A stretch of DNA of 64,000 nucleotides. Origin: an uncultured Bacteroidales bacterium. GTDB taxonomy: Bacteria > Bacteroidota > Bacteroidia > Bacteroidales > Muribaculaceae. Position 1 is the first letter of the stretch. Each line of letters starts with the position of its first letter. Positions 6,424 through 15,387 of the stretch are shown here, piece by piece. The position numbers were made by a program, and so were the translations under genes. The stretch spans positions 1 to 64,000 of the forward strand of contig CATZGB010000003.1 of NCBI GenBank assembly GCA_958418815.1, given 5' to 3'. The notes beneath the pieces are model-generated. The model made no database searches, had not been told where the DNA came from, and saw only the letters and a list, made by a program, of their open reading frames with translations.

Positions 6424-8561
6424 TGATTAAACTCCGGTGTGTCATCGAGCATATCACTTACCAAAATGAGAAAAACGGCTGGTCGGTGATGAAAGTCAAG
6501 GTCAAGGGATATGACAATCTCGTGACCCTGACCGGTTCGTTGCTTGACGTACCCGTGGGAAGTGTTCTTCTCGTTGACGGAGATTGGCGTGTTGATCCGA
6601 AATATGGTCAGCAATTTGTGGCTCAGTCATGGACTGAGGTAATGCCAGCCACTCTTTATGGTATTGAGAAATATCTCGGCAGCGGTCTTGTAAAAGGTAT
6701 CGGCCCGGCATACGCCAAGGCTATTGTTAGCCGTTTCGGATTGGAGACAATCGATGTGATTGAGAACGATATCGAGCGGTTGCTTGAAGTGCCGCGTCTC
6801 GGCAAAAAACGTATGGAGAAAATCCGCGAGAGCTGGGAAAAGCAGAAAGACATCAAGGAGGTAATGGTATTCCTTCAGGGTCATGGAGTAAGTACCGCTT
6901 TCGCCGCCAAGATATACCGCAAGTATGAGAAGGAGTCGATCGCCAAGGTGAAGGAGAATCCCTATCAGCTTGCTGATGATATATGGGGAATCGGTTTCAA
7001 GACAGCCGACAGCATAGCCGCGAAGATGGGCTATGAGAAGAACGACCCTCGCCGGTGCCGCAGCGGAATACTTTACGCGCTCAACGAACTTGCCGAGGAG
7101 GGTCACGTCTATGCAGAGCCGGAGCAGTTGGTCGAAGCCGCAACCAAACTATTGGAGGCAGACGAAACGCCGGTTCGTCAGACTCTCACCTCAATGATGG
7201 TGGCAAAGGACGTTATCTCCGACAACGATGTGATTTATCTGCCGCCATTCTATCATGCCGAGAACGGTTCGGCTAAACGGTTACAGTCGTTGCTCTCCGA
7301 CACTTCGCTTTTCAATTCCGATATTGCCGCAGAACCGGAAGCCGAATACGGGACAAAATCCGGCGGCATAGTCTATGACGAAGTTCAACAGGCGGCGATT
7401 CAGAAGGCACTCAACTCAAAGGTTATGGTGCTGACAGGCGGGCCCGGCACCGGCAAGACAACCACCACACAAGGGATAATCGCCGCCTTCAAGGCTCGGC
7501 ATATGAGTATTCTTCTCGCTGCCCCCACAGGTCGCGCCGCCAAACGAATGACCGAGGCCACCGGCATGGAGGCGAAGACCATACACCGTCTGCTGGAATA
7601 CAATCCGATGGACGGATACAAACGTAATGACGAGAACCCGCTGGAGGGTGACGCGCTGATTGTGGATGAATGTTCTATGATTGACATCCTGCTGTTCTAC
7701 AATCTGATGAAGGCAATCCCCTCGAATATGCGTCTGATACTTGTGGGCGACATTGACCAGTTGCCGAGTGTCGGAGCGGGCAATGTGCTTCGTGACATCA
7801 TCGACTCGCAACAGATTCCGGTAGTACGGCTGACCCGCATCTTCCGTCAGGCTCAGTCGAGCCGCATCGTGATGAACGCCCATGCCATCAACGCCGGGCT
7901 GTTCCCGAACATCAAGAATGGCCTTGACACCGATTTCTTCTTCATAAATCAGGAAGATGCCGATGAGATGGTCAAACCCATTATCGGACTTGTGCGCGAC
8001 CGTCTGCCTAAGAAATACGGTTATCCGCCCAAAGAGATACAGGTGCTGACACCGATGCAACGTGGCACTGTCGGAGCCGGGAACCTCAATATCGAACTGC
8101 AAAACGCCCTCAACCCTGCGGGGCCGTCATTGACTCGTGGCGGCTATACCTTCCGTCAGGGCGACAAGGTGATGCAGATACGCAACAACTACGACAAAAA
8201 TGTATTCAACGGCGACATAGGCTATATCACAGCCGTCGATACCAACGAGCGGACTCTGACCGTTACATACGACAGTCGCCTTGTCGAATACGACATAACC
8301 GAAATTGATGAGATTGTGTTGGCATACGCCGTCACAATCCACAAAAGTCAAGGCTCAGAGTTCCCGGTGGTGGTGATGCCAGTGACGATGAAGCACTTTG
8401 TCATGCTCCAGCGCAACCTCATCTACACCGGCATAACCCGCGCCAAGAAAATTTGCGTACTCGTCGGCACTACCAAAGCCCTCGCCTACGCCATAAAACA
8501 AAATACCGTCTCCAAACGCAACACCAAGCTGAAGGAGCGTCTAAACGAAAATAGCTTATGA
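6423..8561 (+). CDS. recD2: RecD2-type SF1B DNA helicase
   Basis: A 712-residue ATP-dependent 5'-3' helicase of the RecD2 family, which works without RecBC. The N-terminal region (about 1-90) is the OB-like domain. Helix-hairpin-helix motifs follow: G-L-V-K-G-I-G-P-A-Y-A at about 89-99 and V-P-R-L-G-K-K-R at about 121-128. Motif I is L-T-G-G-P-G-T-G-K-T-T-T at about 337-348, motif II V-D-E-C-S-M-I-D near 413, and the C-terminal motif A-V-T-I-H-K-S-Q-G-S-E-F near 636. It overlaps DUF3781 by one base and the next gene by four. Length is normal (about 700-850). Confidence 0.93.
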   Translation: MIKLRCVIEHITYQNEKNGWSVMKVKVKGYDNLVTLTGSLLDVPVGSVLLVDGDWRVDPKYGQQFVAQSWTEVMPATLYGIEKYLGSGLVKGIGPAYAKAIVSRFGLETIDVIENDIERLLEVPRLGKKRMEKIRESWEKQKDIKEVMVFLQGHGVSTAFAAKIYRKYEKESIAKVKENPYQLADDIWGIGFKTADSIAAKMGYEKNDPRRCRSGILYALNELAEEGHVYAEPEQLVEAATKLLEADETPVRQTLTSMMVAKDVISDNDVIYLPPFYHAENGSAKRLQSLLSDTSLFNSDIAAEPEAEYGTKSGGIVYDEVQQAAIQKALNSKVMVLTGGPGTGKTTTTQGIIAAFKARHMSILLAAPTGRAAKRMTEATGMEAKTIHRLLEYNPMDGYKRNDENPLEGDALIVDECSMIDILLFYNLMKAIPSNMRLILVGDIDQLPSVGAGNVLRDIIDSQQIPVVRLTRIFRQAQSSRIVMNAHAINAGLFPNIKNGLDTDFFFINQEDADEMVKPIIGLVRDRLPKKYGYPPKEIQVLTPMQRGTVGAGNLNIELQNALNPAGPSLTRGGYTFRQGDKVMQIRNNYDKNVFNGDIGYITAVDTNERTLTVTYDSRLVEYDITEIDEIVLAYAVTIHKSQGSEFPVVVMPVTMKHFVMLQRNLIYTGITRAKKICVLVGTTKALAYAIKQNTVSKRNTKLKERLNENSL

Positions 8562-9448
8562 GTAGTAAAAAATATATCGCGACACTAATCGCCATTAGTG
8601 GCTTCCTAACCGCATTTGCCGACACCGACAATCTCACAGGAGCTTGGAAAGGCCCGAAGGATTTGATGGTCAATATCTGCATTGACAATGATAAGCAGTT
8701 GTATGTGGGATATTGCGGTATTCTCCGCACCTACGGCTGGGTGGATTTCTCAACAAGCCTCACTCCTGATTCACTTATAATAAAGTCTGCCGATATAGGA
8801 AGTCCGTTCGAGGGACGCTTCAAAATCGAGTCTGACAATAGACTCGTCGGAAAACTTGAAATGGGTAGTCATGGCGATGATTGGTATTTCAACGGCAATG
8901 CCGAGCTTGTTAAAGAAAAGCCTGTGATGCCGGAAAATCTTAACCCAGAACTTGAAGATATCATACTTCCGTCAGATTATGGTGTGCTGGCTCGTGACCG
9001 GAATATAGCATGGGAAGCTCTCTCAAACCTAACCACAGAATCATATGGCTACGCGGAGAAAAATATGGTGGAAAAACTGCTGAATGCAAAGACATATCCG
9101 ATTACACCGAAAGATATGATAGGGTTTAGCCGTGTGCGTTCCATACAGATAGATACCCGTGACGGCATATTCTCTTATCCGTATTTCAATTGCAGGTTCA
9201 AGAAAGCCGATGGAAAGGTTTTCTTTGAAAAGACAACCGGTAGCCAGCGTAAATCGGGATATGTCTATCAGAACAGTCCGGAGTCGCTTGTCTTTCTCGG
9301 AGGCTGGAGCGTTAACGATGACCCTCAGACCGGATACGGCAGTACAAACTCAGTTGTCGGCAAGGTCTATAAGATCGGCCCACGCAAAGCCATCATGATT
9401 TTTCCGACGGAAGAAGACCGGGTTGAAATCTACGAACTCACAAAATAA
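8558..9448 (+). CDS. Exported DUF4893 domain protein
   Basis: A 296-residue protein with a signal peptide (about 1-22, ending F-L-T-A-F-A-D). An N-terminal beta-rich part has W-K-G-P-K and W-Y-F-N-G-N elements. The C-terminal half (about 135-296) fits DUF4893: F-K-K-A-D-G-K-V-F-F-E-K-T-T-G-S-Q-R-K-S-G, then V-F-L-G-G-W, a Y-G-S segment and a final V-E-I-Y-E-L. Function unknown. It overlaps the helicase stop by 4 bp and lies 5 bp before the beta-lactamase gene. Confidence 0.75.
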   Translation: MSSKKYIATLIAISGFLTAFADTDNLTGAWKGPKDLMVNICIDNDKQLYVGYCGILRTYGWVDFSTSLTPDSLIIKSADIGSPFEGRFKIESDNRLVGKLEMGSHGDDWYFNGNAELVKEKPVMPENLNPELEDIILPSDYGVLARDRNIAWEALSNLTTESYGYAEKNMVEKLLNAKTYPITPKDMIGFSRVRSIQIDTRDGIFSYPYFNCRFKKADGKVFFEKTTGSQRKSGYVYQNSPESLVFLGGWSVNDDPQTGYGSTNSVVGKVYKIGPRKAIMIFPTEEDRVEIYELTK

Positions 9449-9453
9449 CAGTC

Positions 9454-10623
9454 ATGAAGAAGACCATATATTCAATATTGTCGGCAATCTGTCTGCTTTA
9501 TTTGATTGGTTGCTCCACGCCAAAGTATTCCATCTTCCGTTATGACAACGGAGATGACTATTTTCGCGAGGGGCTGCATCGCATAGTAGGCAAGGATGGT
9601 AAAATCGGTTTTGCCGATGAGAAAGGGAATGTTGTCATATCTCCCCGGTTCGCATTCGTGTTCCCATTTGAAAATGGTCTTGCGAAAGCGACACATGAGG
9701 GTCATCAGGTGGCAGAGAGTGAACATTGGCAATGGATTAGCCCGGAGTGGTTTTACATAGACCACAAGGGAGATATTATAAGAAACGACCACCGCTATTC
9801 CCAGATCGAGGAGCGGCTGAAAACTTATGTTGCCGCACAGGATACCCGGATTGGTGTTGCCGTAATAATCGACGGAAAAGATACCATATCGATCAACGGC
9901 AACCGTGATTTTCCGATGTTAAGTGTCTATAAATTCCCGCAGGCGCTGGCTGTCGCCGATTACTGCATGAAAAAAGGTATAACATTGTCGGACACCATCG
10001 GCATTCAGGCAAAGGAGATAAAAGAGGATACTTGGAGTCCAATGCGGAATAAATATGGTGTCAGTGATTTGCGTCTGCCGCTGTCGGAGATTCTTGAATA
10101 CTCCCTGCAACAGAGCGACAATAACGCTTGCGACGTGTTGTTCCGACTTATCGGAGGGCCGCAGGTTTCCGACAGTCTGATGAAGGCTTCAGGCTATGGA
10201 GACATCACCATTGGCTCGACCGAGGATGAAATGCACCGTGACCCGTATCTCTGTTATCAGAACCGGGCGACCCCGATTGCAATGGCTCGTCTTTTCGATA
10301 AGTTCTACCGTCTTGAAATGCGCCATGACAGTCCTGTCCACGAGGCTGTTGGAGCGATGATGATGTTGTGCGGCACCGGCGACAACCGTCTTCCAGCTCC
10401 GCTTGCGGCCACCGATGCTGTAATCGCCCACAAGACCGGAACAGGCGGACGCAATACTCAAGGACGCATTGTCGGAATCAACGATGCCGGATATGTATTT
10501 CTCCCGAACGGACGCGGCTATGCCATAGCCGTCTTCATAGCAGACTCCGCCTATGATATGGCACGGACTGAAAAGATAATAGCGGATATATCCAAAATCG
10601 TATACCAATCATTAGAAAATTAA
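9454..10623 (+). CDS. Lipoprotein: WG-repeat domain fused to class A (A2-type) beta-lactamase
   Basis: A 389-residue lipoprotein (signal peptide with lipobox L-I-G-C at about 17-20). Residues about 25-110 form a WG/KWG-repeat-like module (G-L-H-R-I-V-G-K-D-G-K-I-G-F-A-D-E-K-G, later F-Y-I-D-H-K-G-D-I). From about 120 onward it is a class A serine beta-lactamase: catalytic S-V-Y-K at about 156-159, S-D-N near 219, an S-T-E-D-E omega-loop segment near 252 and H-K-T-G-T-G near 326. The motif wording is closest to the subclass A2 enzymes of Bacteroidetes (CfxA/PER type). Active residues are all present, but resistance is not shown. The fusion is unusual. Confidence 0.88.
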   Translation: MKKTIYSILSAICLLYLIGCSTPKYSIFRYDNGDDYFREGLHRIVGKDGKIGFADEKGNVVISPRFAFVFPFENGLAKATHEGHQVAESEHWQWISPEWFYIDHKGDIIRNDHRYSQIEERLKTYVAAQDTRIGVAVIIDGKDTISINGNRDFPMLSVYKFPQALAVADYCMKKGITLSDTIGIQAKEIKEDTWSPMRNKYGVSDLRLPLSEILEYSLQQSDNNACDVLFRLIGGPQVSDSLMKASGYGDITIGSTEDEMHRDPYLCYQNRATPIAMARLFDKFYRLEMRHDSPVHEAVGAMMMLCGTGDNRLPAPLAATDAVIAHKTGTGGRNTQGRIVGINDAGYVFLPNGRGYAIAVFIADSAYDMARTEKIIADISKIVYQSLEN

Positions 10624-10644
10624 CAATCAGCACAATATAAGAAT

Positions 10645-11319
10645 ATGAAAAAGAGATTTATCTTGCTGTCAATGCTTCTGCTGTCCGTCATTGCCGGACA
10701 TGCAGAGGGCGCGGACACCCCAGTGATTGAGGTGACAGGATCGGCGACAATGAATATCATCCCTGACCGCATCACAATAGAGATAGGTATGGAGGAGTAT
10801 TACAAGCATAAGGCGTCAGGCGACAGCACCATTGTAAAACTCTACGATATAGAGAAGGATGTCCGTAAGACACTACGCGAGGCGGGAGTTCCGGACTCTA
10901 TGATAGTGGTTTCGGAATTGGGCAACTACCGCAACCGGGATATGTCATCTACATTTCTGATGGCAAAGCGACTTTCGGCAACTGTATCTGACTTCGATCA
11001 TATAGAACGCATATCCGACCGCCTTGACCGCAAGGGCATTGTATGCTTCAATATCACGAAAATCGACAACTCCGACATGGGGCAGTACAACCGTCAGGGA
11101 CTAAAGGCGGCTCTCGACGCGGCCCGGCAGAAAGCGGAGTTTATCGCCGAGAACGAGGGGCTGAAACTGCTTATGCCTTACGAGATAGTCGAGACCACAA
11201 ATGAGCCGTCAATGTATTCAGCGTTCAGCAATGTGGCTTATGACGGCGGTTCCGGCATGGAGAACATGCGCCGCATCGTGCGTCGTTACAGCGTGAATGT
11301 GCGCTACCTCTTTCAGTGA
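10645..11319 (+). CDS. SIMPL domain (DUF541) exported protein
   Basis: A 224-residue protein with a cleavable signal peptide (about 1-20, ending G-H-A-E-G). The SIMPL/DUF541 fold follows: I-E-V-T-G-S-A-T-M-N-I-I-P-D-R-I-T-I-E-I near the N-terminus, a helical central part with R-K-T-L-R-E-A-G-V-P and, late, the G-L-K-A-A-L-D-A-A-R-Q-K-A segment typical of the family. It is periplasmic. Homologues form oligomeric rings of unclear function, sometimes linked to stress. It lies 21 bp after the beta-lactamase gene. Confidence 0.88.
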   Translation: MKKRFILLSMLLLSVIAGHAEGADTPVIEVTGSATMNIIPDRITIEIGMEEYYKHKASGDSTIVKLYDIEKDVRKTLREAGVPDSMIVVSELGNYRNRDMSSTFLMAKRLSATVSDFDHIERISDRLDRKGIVCFNITKIDNSDMGQYNRQGLKAALDAARQKAEFIAENEGLKLLMPYEIVETTNEPSMYSAFSNVAYDGGSGMENMRRIVRRYSVNVRYLFQ

Positions 11320-11331
11320 AACAGTAACGGC

Positions 11332-11859
11332 ATGAACATCGGGGAACTGCTGTCGCAGAAAATCAATCTTCCGCAAATCAAGAGCGTGGCTTCATGGGCT
11401 TACGGCTCACGGGATAACTTGAACTTGCTTTGGGCTTTTGCGCGGTCGGACGACAGGCGGACAAGTGTGAACGCGCTTTGGGTCATGACCCATCTGCCGG
11501 AAACGGACGCTGAATGGCTGTTGTCATTGCGCGACGAGATGATTGATATACTGCTGACCGAGACAGACACGGGCAAGAAGCGTATGCTTCTCCATCTTCT
11601 TAGAGAACAAGAATATGCCGTTGGCGATATTCGGACAGATTTCCTTGACTACTGTTTGTCTAAAATCAATTCCGAGTGTGAGTCATACGCAGTCAGAGGT
11701 TACTGCATATATGCTGCCTATAAGATGAGCCGACATTTCCCCGAACTACTTTCTGAATTGGAGGAACATCTTGACATGATGCAATATCAGCCACTCTCTC
11801 CGGGTCTGAAAAGCGCACTCCGTCAGACAAAATCAAAAATATCAAAAATAAAGATATGA
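11332..11859 (+). CDS. Small helical (HEAT-like) hypothetical protein
   Basis: A 175-residue cytoplasmic alpha-helical protein. The segment R-R-T-S-V-N-A-L-W-V-M-T-H-L-P followed by E-W-L-L-S-L-R-D-E-M-I-D-I-L-L looks like one or two HEAT units. I recognise no named family. It lies 12 bp after SIMPL and overlaps the META lipoprotein start by 4 bp, so it is probably in the same transcript. Confidence 0.6.
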   Translation: MNIGELLSQKINLPQIKSVASWAYGSRDNLNLLWAFARSDDRRTSVNALWVMTHLPETDAEWLLSLRDEMIDILLTETDTGKKRMLLHLLREQEYAVGDIRTDFLDYCLSKINSECESYAVRGYCIYAAYKMSRHFPELLSELEEHLDMMQYQPLSPGLKSALRQTKSKISKIKI

Positions 11860-12344
11860 CAAGAAAATCAATTCTGTCGGTAGCCACGGCACTGACAATA
11901 CTTACCGCCTCATGCGGAGGCTACAAGGCAAATAAAGAGGCTGCCGACAATCAGCAGAAAGAGACCGTAGCGAATGTGGACGTGCATGGTCAGTGGTATT
12001 TGGATAGCATCGTATTCAGTGATTCCGACTATGTTCGCGTGCGTCCCGACGAACGGCTTTCAAGCATACATCAGTATATCGTCTTTGAAGACAACTCATA
12101 TTTTATCAAGACAAACTGCAACACAATTTCCGGTTCATATACTATCAAGGGGGATTCAATCACGCTTGGCGACGGAGCTATGACAGAAATGGCCTGCGAC
12201 AACATGGCAGTCGAGGACGCTCTCCGCAAGATTCTCCCGAATATCGCTACGGTGTATATCCAGACTGATTCCATCGCCCGGCTTAACAGCCGCAATCCGT
12301 CGGAATACATCGTGCTTCGCAAGGCACAGATAGAGATAAAATGA
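11856..12344 (+). CDS. META domain (HslJ-like) lipoprotein
   Basis: A 162-residue lipoprotein: signal peptide with a lipobox ending T-A-S-C-G-G at about 20. The META domain (about 45-160) has W-Y-L-D-S-I, F-E-D-N-S-Y-F, the family hallmark T-N-C-N-T-I-S-G-S-Y and T-E-M-A-C-D-N. META/HslJ proteins are envelope-stress related; some confer novobiocin or heat tolerance, but function in Bacteroidales is not established. Confidence 0.85.
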   Translation: MTRKSILSVATALTILTASCGGYKANKEAADNQQKETVANVDVHGQWYLDSIVFSDSDYVRVRPDERLSSIHQYIVFEDNSYFIKTNCNTISGSYTIKGDSITLGDGAMTEMACDNMAVEDALRKILPNIATVYIQTDSIARLNSRNPSEYIVLRKAQIEIK

Positions 12345-12359
12345 AATAACTGAAAACTT

Positions 12360-12647
12360 ATGGAAGAAAATAAACTGATCCCCTTCACAGATGCTCCCGA
12401 CACGGCAGTAATAACATGTTGCCATGTGACAGACGATGGCGCACCAGTGCTTTACGTTTCGCATGACGAGGACGACGGCATGTGGCAATTTCTTTGTGGC
12501 GGAGAGCATTCGGAAGATGAAGCAAGAATCGTCTCCCTGAGATATATTTATGAGCTTGACCATTCGGTCGGTCTGCTGAAAGATATGCCTTGCGGCTGTT
12601 ATGCGGAAAGGGAATCTCCGGCAGAGGAATGGATTGTGAACGGCTAA
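12360..12647 (+). CDS. DUF2185-like small protein
   Basis: A 95-residue soluble, acidic protein. The elements C-C-H-V-T-D-D-G, V-S-H-D-E-D-D-G-M-W-Q-F-L-C-G-G and D-M-P-C-G-C-Y-A-E-R resemble DUF2185 (D-D-S-G-W-R-F...G...P-x-G-x-x-x-E-R pattern), a group that includes putative immunity-type proteins. The match is by eye and loose. It follows the META gene after 15 bp. Confidence 0.5.
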   Translation: MEENKLIPFTDAPDTAVITCCHVTDDGAPVLYVSHDEDDGMWQFLCGGEHSEDEARIVSLRYIYELDHSVGLLKDMPCGCYAERESPAEEWIVNG

Positions 12648-12771
12648 ACAGATACTAACCATTGGAGACTCTGTTTGCTTCATCGGCTGTTTTGCCGTTT
12701 GCGAGCATTTATATATGTGTGATTGAAAGCAGGAAAAAAGGAAACTTCTTTTGCCGGGTCAAAATATTCAG

Positions 12772-13005
12772 ATGATTCAGATAGGCAGATATAAATTGGG
12801 ATTCGCACCGCTGTCGATGATAGTTGTTTTCATCGTCCTCTCGGTGTGTGCCGTTGTTGCTGCTGTTCAGCAAACCAGACCGGAATCTCCTATGCCTTTG
12901 TCATACACTATCATAATCAATGAAGGTATGGCTCTGTTGGCAACACTGGTTTATGGCATATTCGTTCACTTCGCTATAGCAATCATCAACCGACTGAGGA
13001 AATGA
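12772..13005 (+). CDS. Small membrane protein with two TM helices
   Basis: A 77-residue protein starting MIQIGRYKLGF (ATG 12772; a TTG seven codons upstream is the alternative). Two hydrophobic segments, about 13-34 (S-M-I-V-V-F-I-V-L-S-V) and about 48-70 (M-A-L-L-A-T-L-V-Y-G-I-F), indicate an inner-membrane hairpin protein. No family recognised. The stop overlaps the start of a truncated YjbR-like frame. Confidence 0.5.
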   Translation: MIQIGRYKLGFAPLSMIVVFIVLSVCAVVAAVQQTRPESPMPLSYTIIINEGMALLATLVYGIFVHFAIAIINRLRK

Positions 13006-13082
13006 ATATCGAGGAGTTTAGGGATTATTGCCTGTCGATGGAGGGCGTGACGGAAATCTTAAATGGCACATCGTTGTTATAA
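13002..13082 (+). pseudogene. MmcQ/YjbR-like protein, N-terminal remnant
   Basis: The 26-codon frame begins MNIEEFRDYCLSMEGVTE, which is the typical N-terminus of MmcQ/YjbR DNA-binding fold proteins (normally about 110-120 aa). After V-T-E it diverges (I-L-N-G-T-S-L-L) and stops, and the flavin reductase starts 21 bp later. I read it as the stub left by a deletion that removed about 90 codons. Whether the stub is translated is unknown. Confidence 0.55.
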
Positions 13083-13103
13083 ACTATGTAAATAATCAAA
13101 ATA

Positions 13104-13667
13104 ATGAAGAATTTCAAACCAAAAGCATGGCTGCTTCCCCAGCCTGTGCTCATCATCGGCACATACGATGTCGATGGCACTCCCAATGCCATGAACGCCG
13201 CATGGGGCGGTCAATGGGACATGAACGAAATCATGATTTCGATGGGCGCACACGCCACTACGGAAAACCTTAACCGCAACGGTGAATTTACCGTTGCCTT
13301 TGCCACTGTTGATACTCTCGTGGCTTCCGACTATGTTGGCATTGTAAGCGGCAAGACGCACACCGACAAAATCCAAAAGACCGGCTGGAAATCCGCCAGA
13401 GCTGAAAATGTCAACGCTCCCGTTTTAGACTGCTTCCCTATGACAATGGAATGCCGCATCAAGGAAAAACTATATGAATCGGAATCCGGCTACTATATCA
13501 TTGCTGAAATTCTCAACATTGTGTGTGATGAAAAGTATCTGGCAGCAGACGGCAAACCCGATGTCAAGAAAATGCGGCTCATAACCTTTGACCCGATTCA
13601 CAACGGATACATCGCTCTCGGAGAGAAGGTCGGAAATGCTTTCTCTGATGGCAAAGCACTGAAATAA
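13104..13667 (+). CDS. Flavin reductase-like FMN-binding protein
   Basis: A 187-residue split-barrel protein: P-Q-P-V-L-I-I-G-T-Y-D-V-D-G-T-P-N-A-M-N near the N-terminus, then A-H-A-T-T-E-N-L-N-R-N-G-E-F-T-V, and S-G-K-T-H-T-D-K-I-Q-K-T-G. These are the features of the flavin reductase/FMN-binding family in anaerobes. Expected activity is NAD(P)H-dependent flavin reduction or FMN-dependent electron transfer in the cytoplasm. It sits 11 bp before the radical SAM gene, which needs low-potential electrons; that link is suggestive only. Confidence 0.88.
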   Translation: MKNFKPKAWLLPQPVLIIGTYDVDGTPNAMNAAWGGQWDMNEIMISMGAHATTENLNRNGEFTVAFATVDTLVASDYVGIVSGKTHTDKIQKTGWKSARAENVNAPVLDCFPMTMECRIKEKLYESESGYYIIAEILNIVCDEKYLAADGKPDVKKMRLITFDPIHNGYIALGEKVGNAFSDGKALK

Positions 13668-13678
13668 GACTGTAATTT

Positions 13679-14665
13679 ATGCCATCCTTCATACCTCGTA
13701 AGCCATATAAGATAGGGTTAATCACCACATTCCGTTGTAATGCGGCATGTGAGAACTGTTGTTTCGGATGCCGTCCGGAACGCGGACGCACCATGACCAT
13801 TGACGAGATGAGACATTATGTCGATATTTGTATAGACGCTTATCCTGATTCAATCAAATATCTTGATTTAACCGGGGGTGAGTGCTTTCTGCTCGGAAAT
13901 GATCTGGATGAAATCGTAAGGTATGGCAAAGAAAGAGGATTGTCGGTGTCAATTGTGTCAAACGGATATTGGGGCAAATCATATTCCACGGCTTTAGAAA
14001 GGATTATTAAGTTGAAGGCTGCCGGACTTCAGAGCATCGCCTTCTCCGTAGGCGATGACCATCAGCATATACTTCCCTTGAAAGGCTGTCGCAACGCCGC
14101 AGTCGCCTCTGCCCGGGCAGGATATAAAGTGGAATTCCGTATGGAAACCAAAATTTGGGAATGTTCGGTATATGAGAAGCTTAAAGAGGATTCAGCATTC
14201 ATGAGATTGGTCAATGCCGGAAAAATCGACATAGTATTCTGGAAATGGCGAGAGTTTAATAATAACATTCGGCATGGTCGCGGTTACCCCTGCCATTGGA
14301 GGCCGTATGAGGAAAGCAAACCATGTAATCTATTGTTCAACACCATAGAGATTACGCCGTATGGCGATGTTCTTGCGTGTTGCGGCATAGGCAACAGCAG
14401 AAATCCACACATGCGACTGGGCAATGTCTGGAAAGAACCGGTAAAGACAATCTATGAGAGGACTTACGAGGATATATTGAAAATATGGATAGGCAAAGAG
14501 GGCGCACAGGCCATTCTGCAATATGTCCATGACAATTCAGATATAAAATTCCACCAAAGCGGTAACGGATGTGAGTCGTGTATGGAGATTTTTGAGAATC
14601 CTAAAATCATCCCTTTCCTTCGGGAACATTACGATGATTGGGCAAACAAGATTTATTTCTACTGA
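13679..14665 (+). CDS. Radical SAM protein with C-terminal Cys-rich (SPASM-like) region
   Basis: A 328-residue protein. Cluster motif C-N-A-A-C-E-N-C (CxxxCxxC) at about 18-25, D-L-T-G-G-E-C-F at about 61-68 (radical SAM beta-2 motif G-G-E), then S-I-V-S-N-G-Y. The C-terminal part has I-T-P-Y-G-D-V-L-A-C-C-G-I at about 223-235 and C-E-S-C near 302, as in SPASM/twitch-type auxiliary-cluster domains. Substrate unknown; no precursor peptide is evident nearby. Its stop overlaps the start of the next gene by one base. Confidence 0.85.
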   Translation: MPSFIPRKPYKIGLITTFRCNAACENCCFGCRPERGRTMTIDEMRHYVDICIDAYPDSIKYLDLTGGECFLLGNDLDEIVRYGKERGLSVSIVSNGYWGKSYSTALERIIKLKAAGLQSIAFSVGDDHQHILPLKGCRNAAVASARAGYKVEFRMETKIWECSVYEKLKEDSAFMRLVNAGKIDIVFWKWREFNNNIRHGRGYPCHWRPYEESKPCNLLFNTIEITPYGDVLACCGIGNSRNPHMRLGNVWKEPVKTIYERTYEDILKIWIGKEGAQAILQYVHDNSDIKFHQSGNGCESCMEIFENPKIIPFLREHYDDWANKIYFY

Positions 14666-15252
14666 TGTATAAAGACAGACAAAACAAAATACCACACCCA
14701 CGCACAATCGCCCGGCATTACGCAGAGGGCAAGTATTGCGACTACCCGACGGATATTGTTTTGTCGGCGGTGAATTCATACGATTATGAATATAACCCCA
14801 CTGCCATTCCGATAAAGCTGGGATTCATACAGATATTTAATGCAAATTACAGAGCTTTCCTTTATCTGAGTGAACATAACACGCCGGACGAGGTTGCTGC
14901 ATTTCTTGATAATCCCAATGTATTCATGGAAAAAGTCGGTGTTGAACTCGGCACTCCCTTCGATGATGTCGCTCCAAAGATTTTTGTGGCTATGGTTGAG
15001 AAGGATATGCTGGAAGCAATGAGAAATCCAGACACATCAGCCGTGTGCCATCTCATTCATTCTACAGATGAAGGCTCTTGGCCCATGCGACATCCTGAGC
15101 GTTTTCCAAAAGAATATATGAAACGGTTCACCTATGCAACTTTACGGGACATACCATATCTTTTGGAGGATGGAATTTTTGAAGCCAAAGGGTTCAATAA
15201 TGAGATGTCTATAAATATTCTGTTCATAAGAGACCATTTCTCAGAGAAGTAA
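14665..15252 (+). CDS. Hypothetical protein coupled to radical SAM gene
   Basis: A 195-residue soluble protein starting MYKDRQNKIPHPRTIARHY at ATG 14665, one base overlapping the radical SAM stop. A TTG nine codons upstream is possible but lies inside the upstream gene. No signal peptide or membrane helix. Recognisable only by pattern: W-P-M-R-H-P-E-R-F-P near residue 145 and acidic/aromatic content. The tight coupling suggests a partner of the radical SAM enzyme; function unknown. Confidence 0.6.
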   Translation: MYKDRQNKIPHPRTIARHYAEGKYCDYPTDIVLSAVNSYDYEYNPTAIPIKLGFIQIFNANYRAFLYLSEHNTPDEVAAFLDNPNVFMEKVGVELGTPFDDVAPKIFVAMVEKDMLEAMRNPDTSAVCHLIHSTDEGSWPMRHPERFPKEYMKRFTYATLRDIPYLLEDGIFEAKGFNNEMSINILFIRDHFSEK

Positions 15253-15387
15253 ACTCCTGACAAATCGTGAATCCACAAGTTATACTTATTGTTATTGCGG
15301 GTACGGTTCTGAACCAAACAAACACTCAATCTAACTCGGTACGCTGTACAGTACTATAAGTTTATTGCATATAAGCAAATGATTTGA

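Noticed and set aside
7416..8102. Minus-strand frame of 228 codons inside the helicase gene
   Set aside because: Antisense shadow of conserved RecD2 helicase motifs; no start signal or family resemblance.
1..15387. Left ICE attachment site in the first 15 kb
   Set aside because: I looked for a copy of the tRNA 3' end (GGGGCTTGAACCC-like) and found none by eye, so no boundary is annotated.
15253..15387. Terminator between convergent genes
   Set aside because: No clear stem with T tract was found in this 135-bp gap; only short GTAC repeats.
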